From Myrica gale (lineage: Eukaryota > Streptophyta > Magnoliopsida > Fagales > Myricaceae), in NCBI GenBank assembly GCA_963930655.1, contig OZ005616.1:11312001-11376000 (forward strand): a stretch of DNA of 64,000 nt, read 5' to 3'. Below are positions 1 to 13,500 of the stretch, in pieces. Numbering within the stretch: the first letter of the stretch is position 1; each line of letters begins with the position of its first letter. A program made the translations under genes and the position numbers. The notes under the pieces are model-generated. The model ran no database searches, was not told the origin of the DNA, and worked only from the letters and a program-made list of their open reading frames with translations.

Positions 1-273
1 AAATTATCACCGAACATTTTCAGAATTCAAACACAAATACCAATACATTTTACACAATCTCCAACAATTTTTTAATTTTTTATTCAACATAAATTTTCTC
101 TCTCTATATTTTTCACATAATTCCAATATTTTTTTATTAAACAATTACATCAAATCATTTCTTTCTCCACTTTACACAAACACTAATAAAATACTATTCA
201 ACATAAATATTCACAATTTCTCTAAAATCCTACATTTTTACTCAAAACCAACATAACCCTTATATTTTATTTA

Positions 274-952
274 GGCTTAAATGCACCCCATGCCCCTGGG
301 GTATGCCGAATGAGCAAATATGCCCCTAAGGTAAACAAAGTCATTTTCATACCCCTGAAGTATACTTTTCAGGAGCAAATATGCCCCTCCGTTATGTGCC
401 GTTTGAAACCCTAACGGTAAATGCTGACGTCAGCACAAATCACAACTTGATACCTGGCATTTTCGAAATTTTTTTTAAAAAAAACAAAACAGAAGGGGGA
501 GAACCCCCGAGCGGCGAAGGGAGCCCAGCTCCCTTCGCCGCCGCGAGGGGTGGCCGGCAGGGGCCACCCCGGCGAGGGGGAGCCCAGATCTAGGCTCCCC
601 GCGTCGCCAGCGGCATCCGCGCGCCACCCCTGAGCAGGGGAGACGCGGGCGGCGCGCGGCCGCCGCTGGCGACACGGGAGCCCAGATCTGGGCCCCCCGC
701 GTCGCCCGCGCCTTTCGCGCGACGGGGGAGCCCAGATCTGGTTCTCCCCCTTCTGTTTTGGTTTTTTTTAATTTCGAAAATGCCAGGTGTCAAGTTGTGA
801 CTGATGCTGATGTGTCAAATTTTGACACGTCAGCATTTACCGTTAGGGTTTCAAACGGCACATAACGGAGGGGCATATTTGCTCCTGAAAGTATACCTCA
901 GGAGTATGAAAATGACTTTGTTTACCTCAGGGGCATGGGGTGCATTTAATCC
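274..952. mobile_element. Non-autonomous Mutator-like element with long TIRs and a GC-rich core
   Basis: Exact 9-bp duplications TTTTATTTA lie at 265-273 and 953-961. They bracket inverted repeats of about 215 bp that start GGCTTAAATGCACCCC on the left and end in the complement of GGATTAAATGCACCCC on the right. A 9-bp duplication with long TIRs is the Mutator hallmark. No transposase is present. The 240-bp interior is very GC-rich and built of smaller inverted repeats around the motif GAGCCCAGATCT, so the whole element can fold into one hairpin. Short open frames inside are antisense shadows of the palindrome. The identical duplications suggest a fairly young insertion. Confidence 0.88.
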
Positions 953-1569
953 TTTTATTTAATCCTAACCTTATATTTTATTTAATCCTAAGAAACAATG
1001 TATAGAAGAGAGATCGTTCTCGTTTATTATTATAAAAAGAAGAGATAGATGTTACTCACACATAATCTCTCTAGACCCACCACAAGAGTCAAGATTGACA
1101 AATTACAGAACCAATCCAATTCACATGCGATGAATCCACTTGAAAATACAAGCGTCTAGGGTTCTTGTATATTATTTCGTGTGGGTTGTGGATGAAACTC
1201 TTAAGTATTTTTTTTGAAATACCATATTTTTCATATTCTTTTAAAAAATTTAACGAGTAATTTTATTTCGAGTTATATCTCAGGAATTGCCTATCCTTAA
1301 ATTTAATAATTTTTAAATAATATTAATTTATGCCTTTTCTTTTGCATTCACTTCGTGGGGTTTTAGTAAGTGACAATGGGCTTTGGTTATCTCAAACCAA
1401 AATCCGTTGATCTGCTTTCGGTCACGGCCCAAATAGGAACTCACCGACTTGTTTCCAAGATTCAGAGGAAGAGAGGTAGAGCTCGGAGAGGGAGGGAATT
1501 TGTCTCTGCAATTTCCATCTCCCTAACCGGCTCCAATTTTTACATCGAATTTAGGTATTCGAGACAAGA
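953..1569 (+). promoter_or_regulatory. Upstream region and 5' leader of the SPRING-like gene
   Basis: This stretch separates the Mutator-like element from the first coding exon at 1570. It is AT-rich up to about 1340. It then becomes a leader-like purine-rich stretch (1440-1510) before the start codon. I see no other gene. The transcription start cannot be placed from sequence alone. Confidence 0.35.
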
Positions 1570-4500
1570 ATGTCCAAGTCTTGGCTAAACTTATCCCGGA
1601 TATTGTTCTACATTTTTTTCTTACAATTCTCGCCAAGAATTTCAGCCATCAGGTGATCTTTTTCTCCCTCGTTTTGGATTGCTCCAATGTGTCGTGAATT
1701 CGACACATTTTCCTGGCACTTTTGGTTGCTGAAAACCTAGGATGTACAAATGAAAAATGAAAAAGGCCGAATCATTTGTTTACTGCTTTTTGGGAATTTG
1801 CTTCTCGGTTGCAAAGTATTAAATTTTGTAATTTTAGTTATTCCTTTGATTGCTTTGGACAGCTCATATTTTTGTATGGCATTGGTCTCACTAGTTATCT
1901 ACCTAATTCAAATGAAAAGATTTGAGTTACTCTTCAGTGTGGGACGGAAGGAAAGGATGACGAGTTCATAGATCAATGCAGTTTCTGGGTCCTGAGCTAG
2001 TGTATACACAGATATACGGTGAAGTAATTTGGCTTGGCATTTTCTACGGAATCTTCCATTTCTAATGATAACCTCAAATAATGAGTCGATTCATTTCTAC
2101 TAAACTGGGTCAGTTTGAATGTCGATTTTCTGCTGCATCTCATCATTCTTTGGTAGGACCTCTAAAATGAAGCATATAGTATGGTGAGAGGTTGCTGGTA
2201 GTATTTTATTCTGTATTCTATTATAGTGAAAAAATTGGTTTTTTTCTTGTTCTCTTGTCAGCATCACAATTCTGATATTACAGCCCATGGAGGCTGTAAA
2301 TCTCAACAAGTAGAATGCAAATATGAAGGAAGAGAACAGATTGCATTCTTTATGATAGGAAAAGGGATGAACTATTTCTCTATTGAAATTTTAGGGGGCT
2401 GCCTAAAGGAACAATTTTCTCTCCATTGAAATACGTACCTCCTTGAATTTTTTTTATCCAATGGACAAAATCCTTTCCTCTTGGATACAATCGCCCAAAT
2501 TGCTTTTCAGATATATTGATGTGGATTATTCAACTGTTTATGCTTTCTAATGTTTGCACCTTGGCCCTATCCAATACCATTGGTGGTAAGGTTCATATTC
2601 TTATTGTTTTCTTGCTCCCCAATTGTACACATGGCAGGAAGGATATTGGATTTGAAGAGAAACCCATTTGCAGAAATACTGTTCAAGGAAGATATTTACT
2701 ATCTGATGACGATGGTGAGCATTTTCCTTTCCTAAGCTTCTATTTGGCTTGTTATTATCCCATCTTTGTGATTTTCTCTGGTTCAGTAATCAGAAAGTTT
2801 GTTTTAGTTTTTTTTTTATAAGTAAGCCAATTTATTAAGAGAAAGAAAAATAGGAAAAAACAAACAGTCAGCAGTATAAGAGAAAATACTGAAGAGTCCA
2901 AACCCAAAGAACAAAGCACCCTCAACCCTACCCCGCACCCCTCAACCCTCACCCCACAAGACAACCCCACAAGACAACAAAGCACCCTCACCCACCCACC
3001 CGCAAACCTAGGGCCAACCAAGGGATACCCCAATCAGTCCAGCCCAAAACACACAGTCTTCCTAGCGATCGCAGAAGGCCCTTCATAGTTCACCGAAGAC
3101 TGCAAGCCCTTCAACTCCCTGAGCATCTTTCCCCCCGATTTTCGGGACATTTTCGAGCGAGGCTTCACTCGATCGCGTTCCAAAGCAGCAAAAAGATCTC
3201 TCAGCTTATCCTCTTGACCACCACAGGACACCCCAACCATCTGACCCACAGAGGAGACCATATCCAAGACCCACGCCGGAGATTCTCCTCCCAACTCCCT
3301 CTCATCATCGTCCCGAAGCTCTCCAACCTCCAAATTTGGTCCAACGGAGCTCTCAACACAAACCAGCCGCGAACAGACCCCGGGAGAAAGAACCACCCCT
3401 ACCCGAACCCTCTCTAGATCAGCGTCTATCACAAGATCGATTGTCCCCCCTTCTGCCCTATTGCCCTCTACACAATCAGAATCATCCTTAAGGTGAGAGG
3501 CACCAACGAGTACTGTAGGAAAAGGCTCAACCCGACCCTCCCCCATTATAGAAACCACTGCTGGGAGCCCCCCCCCCCCCGGAACAAAAGAGGGCTCCAC
3601 AACCTTTCCACGAGCTTCTGCGGCACTTTCCGTTGCCACCCGGACCAACCCCGGCGGCTCCAGCGACTCCGGGAGCTGAACAGACCCACACGGGGTTGAA
3701 ACCGGCGCCGGCAAGACAGCGCTTCCCTGACCTCCGTTCGCCGACAACACCGACGAGACACCTTCCGTCGACCGCTGTGGTTGGGTGACTTCCACCGTGC
3801 CAGCGATTCTTCCGCCAAGAGACGACGTCAGGTGGGTCGGCACCTCCTGCTAGCCCTTGTCGTTATCAACGTTAGAAACCGTGTGGGCCGGGTCTTCACC
3901 AAGCCCAAGAAGCCCGACTGCAGGCCCACACGAAGAGAGCCCCCCTGGCTCACCACTCGACCGCTCCAGCCCACGAGATCTGCTGAGAGAGGCCACCAGA
4001 TCTGCCGGAGGAGAGTCTGTCGCCGGAATAGCCACCAGGCTATCGCCGGCAGCCACAGAAGACACCGGCAAGCTGGCGGGAGACAGCCCACTCCCCACCC
4101 CTTTGAAATCGTTGGTGGCAGGGGGCCGATCAGAGTCGACAAGAGCTCCCGGCGTCGGAAGAACACCGGCAGGACCCACTGCCACCTTAGACGGCGTCGA
4201 CCCTGCATCCCGAAGCTGACGGACGTGGACCCCTTCGGGTCGGTTAGCTGGGGGCCCACTAACTTCCAGCCCAACGTCGGTTCCTCAAAACCGCCAGAAA
4301 CTTCCCCACCCGACCCTGCTACAAGCCCAATTCCCCTCTCCCTCACAGACCCAACAAACGGCCCAGACCCAAGCCCACGTGACCCCTTATCCTCACATAA
4401 AGACACTTGCTCCTTCCCCTTCACAACAGGCCCATGCGAGGAAAAGACTGGCCCATCTGCTGTGACCGCCCCAATTTCCCCACTCTTACAATCCTGACAT

Positions 4501-7500
4501 AACAAGCCCACATCGTCCCTAACGTCCAAAGCCTCTAAGAGGCGGTTCAGATGCCTGCGCGTAGACTCCAGTCTATAACGAACATGCCTCGGGCAGAGAT
4601 GACCAGCTACCCTGCCAACATTGGGAACAAGAATAGCCGCTTGCTGTGCAGGCATCTTGGGCAACTGCACACGCGACATGATTGCGCCTCTGCCATCGGA
4701 GACATCTCGTTTCACAGACGACGAAGGCACGTCGGAGACCACCGTCGGAAGCCCCGACTTGACCATGCCAGCATAAGAGACGCCATGACTATACCTCTCA
4801 CCCCCCACCTCTGTCCTGCCTTGCCTGACATTTCCGAGGTGGTCCACCACCTCCTGAAGACAAGCAGCCATCGACTTCCACCCAGCACCACCTCTACCCT
4901 CCGGAATCATCACCACTCCTTTCTTACGACCTCCACCATACTCTGCTATTGCGACGTATCTCCCAGCTCTATTTTCACACCTCTGGGCTAAGAAGGCTCG
5001 AGAGCCATCATTAAACTTGGAAACAAAGTCTTGATCGACAGCAGCCTCCAAGAGCTTGCCAGCTAAGTTCACCATCCAAACTGCTCCGAATCTACCCAAA
5101 AAAATGGAACTGAGGGACTTCCTACTCCATTCTGCAAGTTTAATCACACCCCTCCCTCCCATCGACACCTCAAAGTCCTTCGCCTCAACTCTAAAACTCC
5201 GGGAGTACCCCATACGAGTCCAGCAAGAGCCGCCTTGTTCAACCATTGCAGAAACTTAGAGCCTCGAAATCTCATACCACGAGAAAGTTGATGAACGTCA
5301 TCCCTCAAAAACCAAGCCCAAGAGAGGAAAAGAGAAAAGATACTCAGACAAATTCAGAAAGTTTGTTTTAGTACATTCTCCAACACTTGTAACTGAGGAT
5401 ATTCCCATAGCTTTCTGTATTTTTTGCCTTGGTTGTGACCGGAAATTGAGAAGCGTAGCCAAATTGATCAAGCTGTTAGATGAAGGGATATATTTAATTG
5501 CTGATTGAACAATTCCGTCATTTTCCAGTTATTCTATTTTCTCAAGGTATCTTGGGCAAGGTAGTGCCCAGTAATATGTCCAAGCCTTGTAATTAGATCT
5601 GAACAAGTTGAGAAACGTATGGTTTCATGGAATGTTTCAAAATAGGCTGACATAATGTAAAATCTTGTATGTACACTTTAACCACAACATGCTATGAACT
5701 ACTTTATCTGTGATGATTTATCATTGCTGATGCAGAAATGTAAAGCTGTGGTATGACATTTGTTATATTGTTGTTTGTTGCTACTGCATCACATCTCAAT
5801 ACCAAATTGCACCTCTAGTTGCTTGTACTTTTGGGGATTGTATCGCCACTTGACCACTCAATTACGTCTACTTTCTTGGCAGTTATATCCATTTATTTTG
5901 GGTGGCCCCAAAATAAGAAATCTAATTATTTTAGGCGCTTTATGAAGAATTAGTTCAAGCCTTTATGATTTTCAATATACCTCTAGTAAGTGGCTTTTCA
6001 AAATGGGTCATACACACTTGTTTCTCAAATTCCACGATTAAGGTCCTGTAAACAGCTTTCCGACACATCAAATGGATATTGTGCTAATTAAAAAACTCCA
6101 ATAATTACATCTACTTTCTTGGCAGTTATATCCATTTATTTTGGGTGGCCCCTGCACGGGCGTGGGGCCCAGGTGGAATCTAAAATCTTCCTAATAAGAA
6201 ATCTAATTATTTTAGGCGCTATATGAAAAATTAGTTCAAGCTTTTATGATTTTCAATCTACCTCTAGCTGAAGGAGTATGGCTTAAGTGGCTTTTCAAAA
6301 TGGGTCATACACACTTGTTTCTCAAGTTACACGGATTAAGGTCCTGTAAACAGCTTTCCGACACATCAAATGGATATTGTGCTAATTAAAAAACTCCAAT
6401 AAAACCATTGTTGCTTGAGCTTTGTCGGGGTATATCATACTTGTCAAAGTCGCAGTTGGTATCCAAGTATCCCTCAGGCATTGGGTACTTACGCTTGCAG
6501 GCCATGCCCTATGACTGCAACCGAGATGTACTTAAATCATTCTATTACTGCCAGATTTGTTCTAGTTGTCTTTTTTTGGGTTTAGTTATAAAAGAAGTTG
6601 TGGAAAAAAGGAAAAGAAAAAAAAGTTGAGCTAGTTGTCATGTATCTATTTATACTTACCACTAGTTGCACTATTGCGCTACCCCTTGTTTCTTTTTTTA
6701 TGTTTTGCTACTTTGTCTTATACAGAGTATATATATTGCAGGCCATGTATGTGACGCTTTATCGATGGATCCAAAGTCTGGCTGTTGCCCTGGAAATGGA
6801 GAGAAATTCTCTTGTTAGTGAGTTCTTCTAAATTGGACTCTAAACTGCTAAACTTCAGAAAAACGAGGGGAATATCAGAGTACGCTTCATATCTATGGGC
6901 AAAAATCAATCACCTTCTGTCAAGTTCCAATATGTTTTAATACTCTTCTTATGTTACAAAAACAATCAATCCTTGTCTTCTGTTTGATTTGACTATTAAA
7001 CCACATGAAAAATGATCAAAATACCATTCCAAGACAAAATTACTAAAAATATTTTAAAATTTTAGTAAAAAATAAAAATGATATATAAATAAAAAGTAAT
7101 ATTTTTAGATAAATATATGCAAACTCTATTTCATTTTTCTATTTATTTTTTATTTGTTTTTATTATTATTATTTTCTTGGAGGGGTATTTCGGTTGATTT
7201 ACGTCATTTTCCGTATGACTTAACAACCAAATGAAATGAAACGCAATGATTGATTGTTTTTGAAACATGAGGAGCGTAATAGAACATATTGAAACTTTTT
7301 TTTTTTGATAAGCAATAGAACATATTGAAACTTGAGGTGGGTTGATTTTTGCTCATAGATATGGGGCGTACTATGTTTCCCCGAAAAACGACTTGGAAAG
7401 CTTAAAACAGTTTTTCTTATGTGTAGTGGATGCAACCTTCTCTCACAGTGTTGTAACTCCTATGAGTTTTGCGTTTCATGCTGCCTACATCCAGCCCGGG

Positions 7501-10500
7501 TATTTTCTTTTGGTTTGCTTTGTGTATCCCTTTCTTTCTTTTTCAATCATGTATCTTCAACATAGGATATTTGCCTTGGATTTTTCTGCAGACACGAAAG
7601 GAACAAATACTGAAGCTAAAGATTGGTAAGCAAGCAACCGCAGGTAATGCTACCTCCCTCGGTGAAAAGAAATGGGAGGTTCTACTTTGTTGTAGAAAAT
7701 TCTTCCTCTTTTTTTTGGAGGTATTAGTTTGTGGGTTTGGCCTACTAGGACTTTAATGCGTAGCATTTAGATCTCATATAGGAGGTCTTTGAATTCAAAA
7801 TTCTAAGGGGAAAAGAGAAAGATTACTGTAGAAACTTGTAGCTATTGACCTTTTTATAAAGAGTTTTATGAGTTGTTTAAGAACATTACATAGTAGATTC
7901 AATAAGCATTGAAGATTAAACAGTACATGACTATATTGGATGTCTGGTCAGGCTTGATGTGGCAATTGGTCCCCTAAGTGTCTTAAGACGATATGAACTG
8001 AGCTAACTTGGTTTCGTTTGTAGGAGTAGGTACCCTTTTGTGGATTTTCTTCTAGGATCATACATATTTTCGATATTCTTGCAGGGACTTATTCTAGTGT
8101 TTTTGATTTCTGTGTGGGGAGGTGCCGTCATAATTCTGAAAGTGTCGTAAGTACTACTCTTGCTATTTGATTGTTATTTATGCTATTCTGATTCTCGATA
8201 CATTTAACTTGTTTTTGTTTTTTTTTAATAATTGAAATTGGTAATGCATTAACAATTGGAGTCATTCTTTCTTCTATAACTTCATAACTTAGATTTCTCT
8301 TTTAATTAACCAAAATTCAAAATTTGTACATTCAGCTCCTTAGCTTAGAATATCGACCATTATATGTGAGCTGTTGAATGTGCTCATCATGTGATCAAAA
8401 CTTGTTGTGTTCAAAATGAGGAGCTTGTGATGCAGATAGCTTTCGAGGGCCAATTATAGGTGCTCCTGAAGGGAGATCACATTAACTACTTGTATTATTT
8501 CTTTCTTGAATGGAGTAGAGGTTAGCTAGATGGAAGAGGAGCTATCTTTCGAAAGGTGGTAGGGTCACTTTGATCAAGTTCACTCTTGCTAATCTCCCGA
8601 CTTATTTCTTGTCTCTTTTCCCCATCCCTTTGGCCGTGGCTTGTAGATTGGAGAAGTTACAAAGGGACTTTTTGTGTGGTAGCAATGAGTCTGTGCATAA
8701 GTTTCACTTGCTTAAATGGGAGAAAGTGTGTTGTCCCATTAAGCAAGGAGGGTTGGGTATTAGACGCTTAATCACTTTCAATAAGGCTTTGCTTGGGAAA
8801 TGGTTGTGGTGCTTTGCTTTCGAAAGTAACAGCTTGTGATGGAATGTTATAGCGGAGAAGTTTGGGAGTGAGTTGGGTGGGTGGAGAACCCTTCAGAGGA
8901 GAGGAATTTATGGAGTTGGTCTTTGAAGGTTTATTAGCAAAGGGTGAGATCCTTTTAGTCACTTCATAAGGTTTGAGGTTGGTCGTGGTAATAGAGTTTG
9001 CTTTTGTAGTGACCTTTGGTGTGGGGAGAGACCCTTGAGGGATGCCTTCCCATCCCTCTTTTCTATTGCTAGTAATAAGGATGCTTGGGTGACGGATTAT
9101 TGGGAGGGGAATTCTGGTTTGGGTGCTTGGCATGTTCAGTTTTTGAGGGCTGCGAATGATTGGGAAGTTGAGGTTTTTTCGACTTTCTATTCTCTCCTTT
9201 ATTCCAAGCCCTTGAGAAGTGGGGCTAAAGATAAGATGCGCTGGATGGGCACCAAGAATGGCATATTCTCGGTGAAATTGATGTATGGACTTCTTTCTTG
9301 TAGCTCCGTCATATCTTTTCCGTGGAGGCAGATTTGGAGGTCCCTTGTTCCTATGAGAGTTTCCTTATTTGTGTGGGAGGCGTCGCGTGAGAGAATTTTG
9401 ACCACATAGAATTTGAGGAGGAGGGGTCTTTGCTTACTTGATTGGTGCTACTTTTGTAGGTGCAATGGGGAATCGGTGGATCATATTCTTCTTCATTCTC
9501 ATCGCTAGGGATTTATGGTCTCATGTGCTTAGCATTATGAATTATTGTTGGGTTATGCCTTCTAAGGTGATTGAGGTGTTGTTTTGTTGGAAGCGGAAGT
9601 TCATCAACCCTCTTGCTTCGAGGGTGTGGAAAATGATTCCTTTGTGTATTTGGTGGGTTATTTGGAGGGAGAGGAATATGAGGTGTTTTGAGAACTCTTT
9701 CTTGTCTTTAGAAGGGTTGAGGGGTTTGTTGTTGAGTTCCCTTTTTCTTTGGGTCAATGCTGTATTGGGCTCTCTTTTGCTGATTTTGCTGATTTTCTTA
9801 GCTTTGTAGCTTGTTTGGAGTAAGTCTTCAGTATAGCTCTTTGTACTGTTACCTCTTTTTGTTTTTTCAATAAAGTTCTTATAAAAAAAATTTATTTCTT
9901 TCTTGACGAACACTGGGTGAAGTCACATAAATTAATAATTGATTTTTGCATGTTGGAAGGGGGGGGGAGTTCCTTTATCGGTAAGAACCACACAAACAGC
10001 TTTGTCATGTTCTTTTTGTAAGCAGTTGTGGACTGAAGTATTCACGGTCTTCTTGGTACTGATTATAACTACCAGTATCAAATTCCCCTCACAATCTTAC
10101 TGGGATTAACTCGTATATTCACTTTAGTAAAATGCTGATGTGGACTGAAGTATTCACGGTCTTCTTGGTATGATTGTGGGACACTATTTTTTTTTTCTTT
10201 GGAACTGACACTACTTGAAATGGGTTGTAACATTTCAGGTTCACGAAAATGCCTATCTTAGCGATTTCCATCACTGCTTTTCTTTGCCATCAAATTCTTC
10301 AGGTGAGTAGAGATATGGGTTTAGAAATTATGATTCGAACTTGGTGCATTTCTTGAACCACATCTGCTTCCCCATTAAGTAGTCATGAGTATATGTGGTT
10401 TTATCAGAAGACACTATGAATTGGTATAATTCCATTTATTTATTGGTTGTTTACAACATAGAGTAATTAATAATGGGTACAATTTATGGAAGTTATATCT

Positions 10501-13500
10501 AAGTCGTGTACTTCCTTTCACTAGGAAATGATTGCCTCTTACCCGTTGAGAGCCCCGCCCCCCCGCTCTTCCCCCCAAAAAAATGAGAAAAGAAAAACTG
10601 TGTTTGATTGGCTTTGGGGTGTAAATTATATAAACCTACTGTGACTTCCCGTAATCTTATAGTAGAGATAACCCTGTTGTAGTATTGTGTCATATAGTGT
10701 TTAGAGAAACACAATCTAATTACAAAAAACAACTCCCTCAATAGAACCATGTTTGTAAAAAAACAAAAGACTATAAGGATAGTCTTATCTAATACTCTCC
10801 CTCAAGTTGGAGAATTGATATAAGATAATCTCAACTAAGAACAAATAAATTCTATGCAACTAAGACCCAGTGTTCGGGCGAGCAAATATGCTAATTGCTC
10901 CTGTAACTTCACATACGGAATAACAACTTCTTTATTGATCGAATTGCCACAACAAAGTGGCAAAATAATTTGATATGCTGATATATGGTTCTGGATGGAT
11001 GTCTGCCTAATAATTAGAAAAGAGTCTCATGGGTGTATCTACGATAAAACCCATGTCGCGAAGAGAATTCTATAACCATGTAATCTAACTCTGTGTGGAC
11101 ACAGCTTGATATTCTGCTTTAGCACTAGATATTGTAGGACTTGGAGTTCTCTCTAATTTCCTGCCCAAATTGAATGGTCCAAGTTAGAGATAAAGAGACA
11201 TAACAAGCTTGAAATGATGTAGGACTTACACTGGTTATGACTTTAAACGAGCATCATTAAATGTTGCAAGACGCATTAGTTACATCTCTCTATCTCTTAA
11301 TTATACATCCAATTCGTACAGGGAACTGGAATAGATCTTAATCCAAATCTTTAACAACCGTTTATTGCTTACTGTTTCCCATGCTACTAAATTAACACCC
11401 ATTGATAGATCATCTATTCATGGTGAACTAACCTAGTCCACATCTGTGTATCATTCTACAAGATAACACGCATCTTGGAAATCTTTTTAGATTACTAAAA
11501 ATATGTTGTGCTGCAACTGAATGTGGCATCCTAGTCCCTCCAGTCTACATTGACAATGAAAAGTTGTTGGAGCTAGTAATAGTGAGATAATTCAGTTTTC
11601 CAAACTTCTATGCTTGCCTGGATCAGCTAGCAACTAGATGTTTCTGATTTAGATCCATAGGTTGGATTCTAATAGGCCTATATCTACCAAAAGATCCAAT
11701 GTGTACATTCTTTGCTAAAGACTAGTACTGTTAGTAGAGAGAGCCACCTATGTGTGAAAAAAGTATCTGCGTTTTTCTAGATTCTAAAAAAAAAAACCTT
11801 GTTTGCAGGAAACCCATGAAATCTCTTAGCATTGCTACGTATCAGAACGATATTGCCACCATATACTACAAATAAAATCTAGCCAGTGACATTGATATGG
11901 AAATCCAATCAATTTGTTTGAATCTCGACGTGCCAAATTGGAGTATTGCCTCACTCAATTGTCCAATCATGCTCCAATCATACTCTGATTGTGTGGAATT
12001 TGATCCCCTTGTGCATTTGGTGGACTCTCTGGAGGGAGAGGAATGATAGATGATTTGAGAACATTTTTTCATCTATTGAGGGTTGAGGGGAAGCTGATGA
12101 GTTCTCTATTTTCTTGGGCCGAAGCTGTGTTGGGTTTTCGTTTCTGCGATTTTTCTGATTTCATTAGTTTTGTAGCTTGTTTGGCTTAGGTTTTAGTATA
12201 GCTCTTTGTACTGTTCCTTCTTTGGTTTTTTAATAAAGTTTTCCTTATCAAAAAAAAAATTGTCCAATCATGCTCCTGGCGACTGTTTGAAGCCATTAGG
12301 TGCTTTCATCAATCTACAGAGCTTTTACTTCTGGAGCAACAAGCCTTGGAGAATTCCTCCAAATGTATTTCTTGAAAGTGCTCAGCATTGAGAAACGTGT
12401 TCTTTTACTTGTAGTAATACAAGGATAAATTTTTTTTTTCTAAGTGTAATACAAGGATAATTGAAATAACATAATACGGGATATAAGAACACACATAGAA
12501 GCCATGTTAGCAAGGAGACTTGAAGTGGCGTAGTAAGAGATATAAGAACACACCTAGAGGAGTTAGAATGAAATTATATAGCTTATTTTTGGCCTCATCG
12601 ACATACTTATTCTCGATTAAAATAGATGAAACAGGACAATGAGACATTCAAATGCCATATTACCTAGGTAAGCACTTTAGTGCCAGGTCATACCAACGTC
12701 TGATTATGCACAAGCAGCAACAAGGTCCTGTTTATACATGTACTTGTTTATTTGTTTTGGACTCAGAAATCCTTATTTCGTATGTGGTGCTTCTGGGTTG
12801 TTCATTCTCAAGTGATTTAGTGATTCCTTTTAGGAACCAATATGCATCATTTAGATTGGATGCAGTATGAAGTTATTTGAAATTTGAATCTTGCTAGCTT
12901 CAAACTCCGATTGCAACAGGGGTAAGAAATACCCTTGTTGTATGTGGTGCTTCTGGGTTGTTCTTTCTCAAGTCATATAGTGATTCCTTTTAGGAACAAA
13001 GATGCATCTTTTAGATTGGATGCAGTGTGCAGTTATTTGAAATTTGAATCTGCTTGTTCTGAACTTTGATTGCAACAGGGGTAAGCAATACAAACCTCGA
13101 AGCAAGACTAAACGGGATTAATGTTATTGTTGGAAGGTGAATTATCATAGTTAATGTTTCCTGTTTCATGAGTACGATATATTTAATTTGCAACTGTTAC
13201 TCAGTCTTTGAACTCCTCATTTGGGTGATAGACGAAGTGAGTCATGCGATTCAGTTTGCAAGTCAAATGGGCAATCATGTGTTCCAAATAAGCTTTTGGT
13301 GCTGAATCAATGTGACATGTAAGTTACCAATTATATGCTTTTTTTCGGTTTATATCTGTACATTTGATTGTTTTCTTAGATACTGTTGCTGAAATATCCC
13401 AAGGTACTCTTTGCTTTGTCATTGCAACTGCTGGAATGGAAGTATGAGAATTCAGTAATTTTTTTCGTTTTTATTTGGAAGTGCTTCCATACAAATGTTT

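Noticed and set aside
1-273. Search for an operon, CRISPR array or bacterial mobile system
   Set aside because: The window is plant nuclear DNA throughout; nothing prokaryotic was seen, and this stretch is only AT-rich repeat-like sequence.
475-793. Several 60-70 codon frames on both strands
   Set aside because: They lie in the GC-rich palindrome of the Mutator-like element, where stops are rare by composition.
2755-3033. Minus-strand frame of 92 codons after the half-LINE ORF1
   Set aside because: Gly/Val/Leu-rich translation of short G-rich repeats in the 3' UTR; it does not match the end of ORF2.
3781-4497. Long plus-strand open frame of 238 codons
   Set aside because: It is the antisense of LINE ORF1 in the half-LINE. 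Composition is Pro/Arg-rich with no domain, as expected of a shadow frame.
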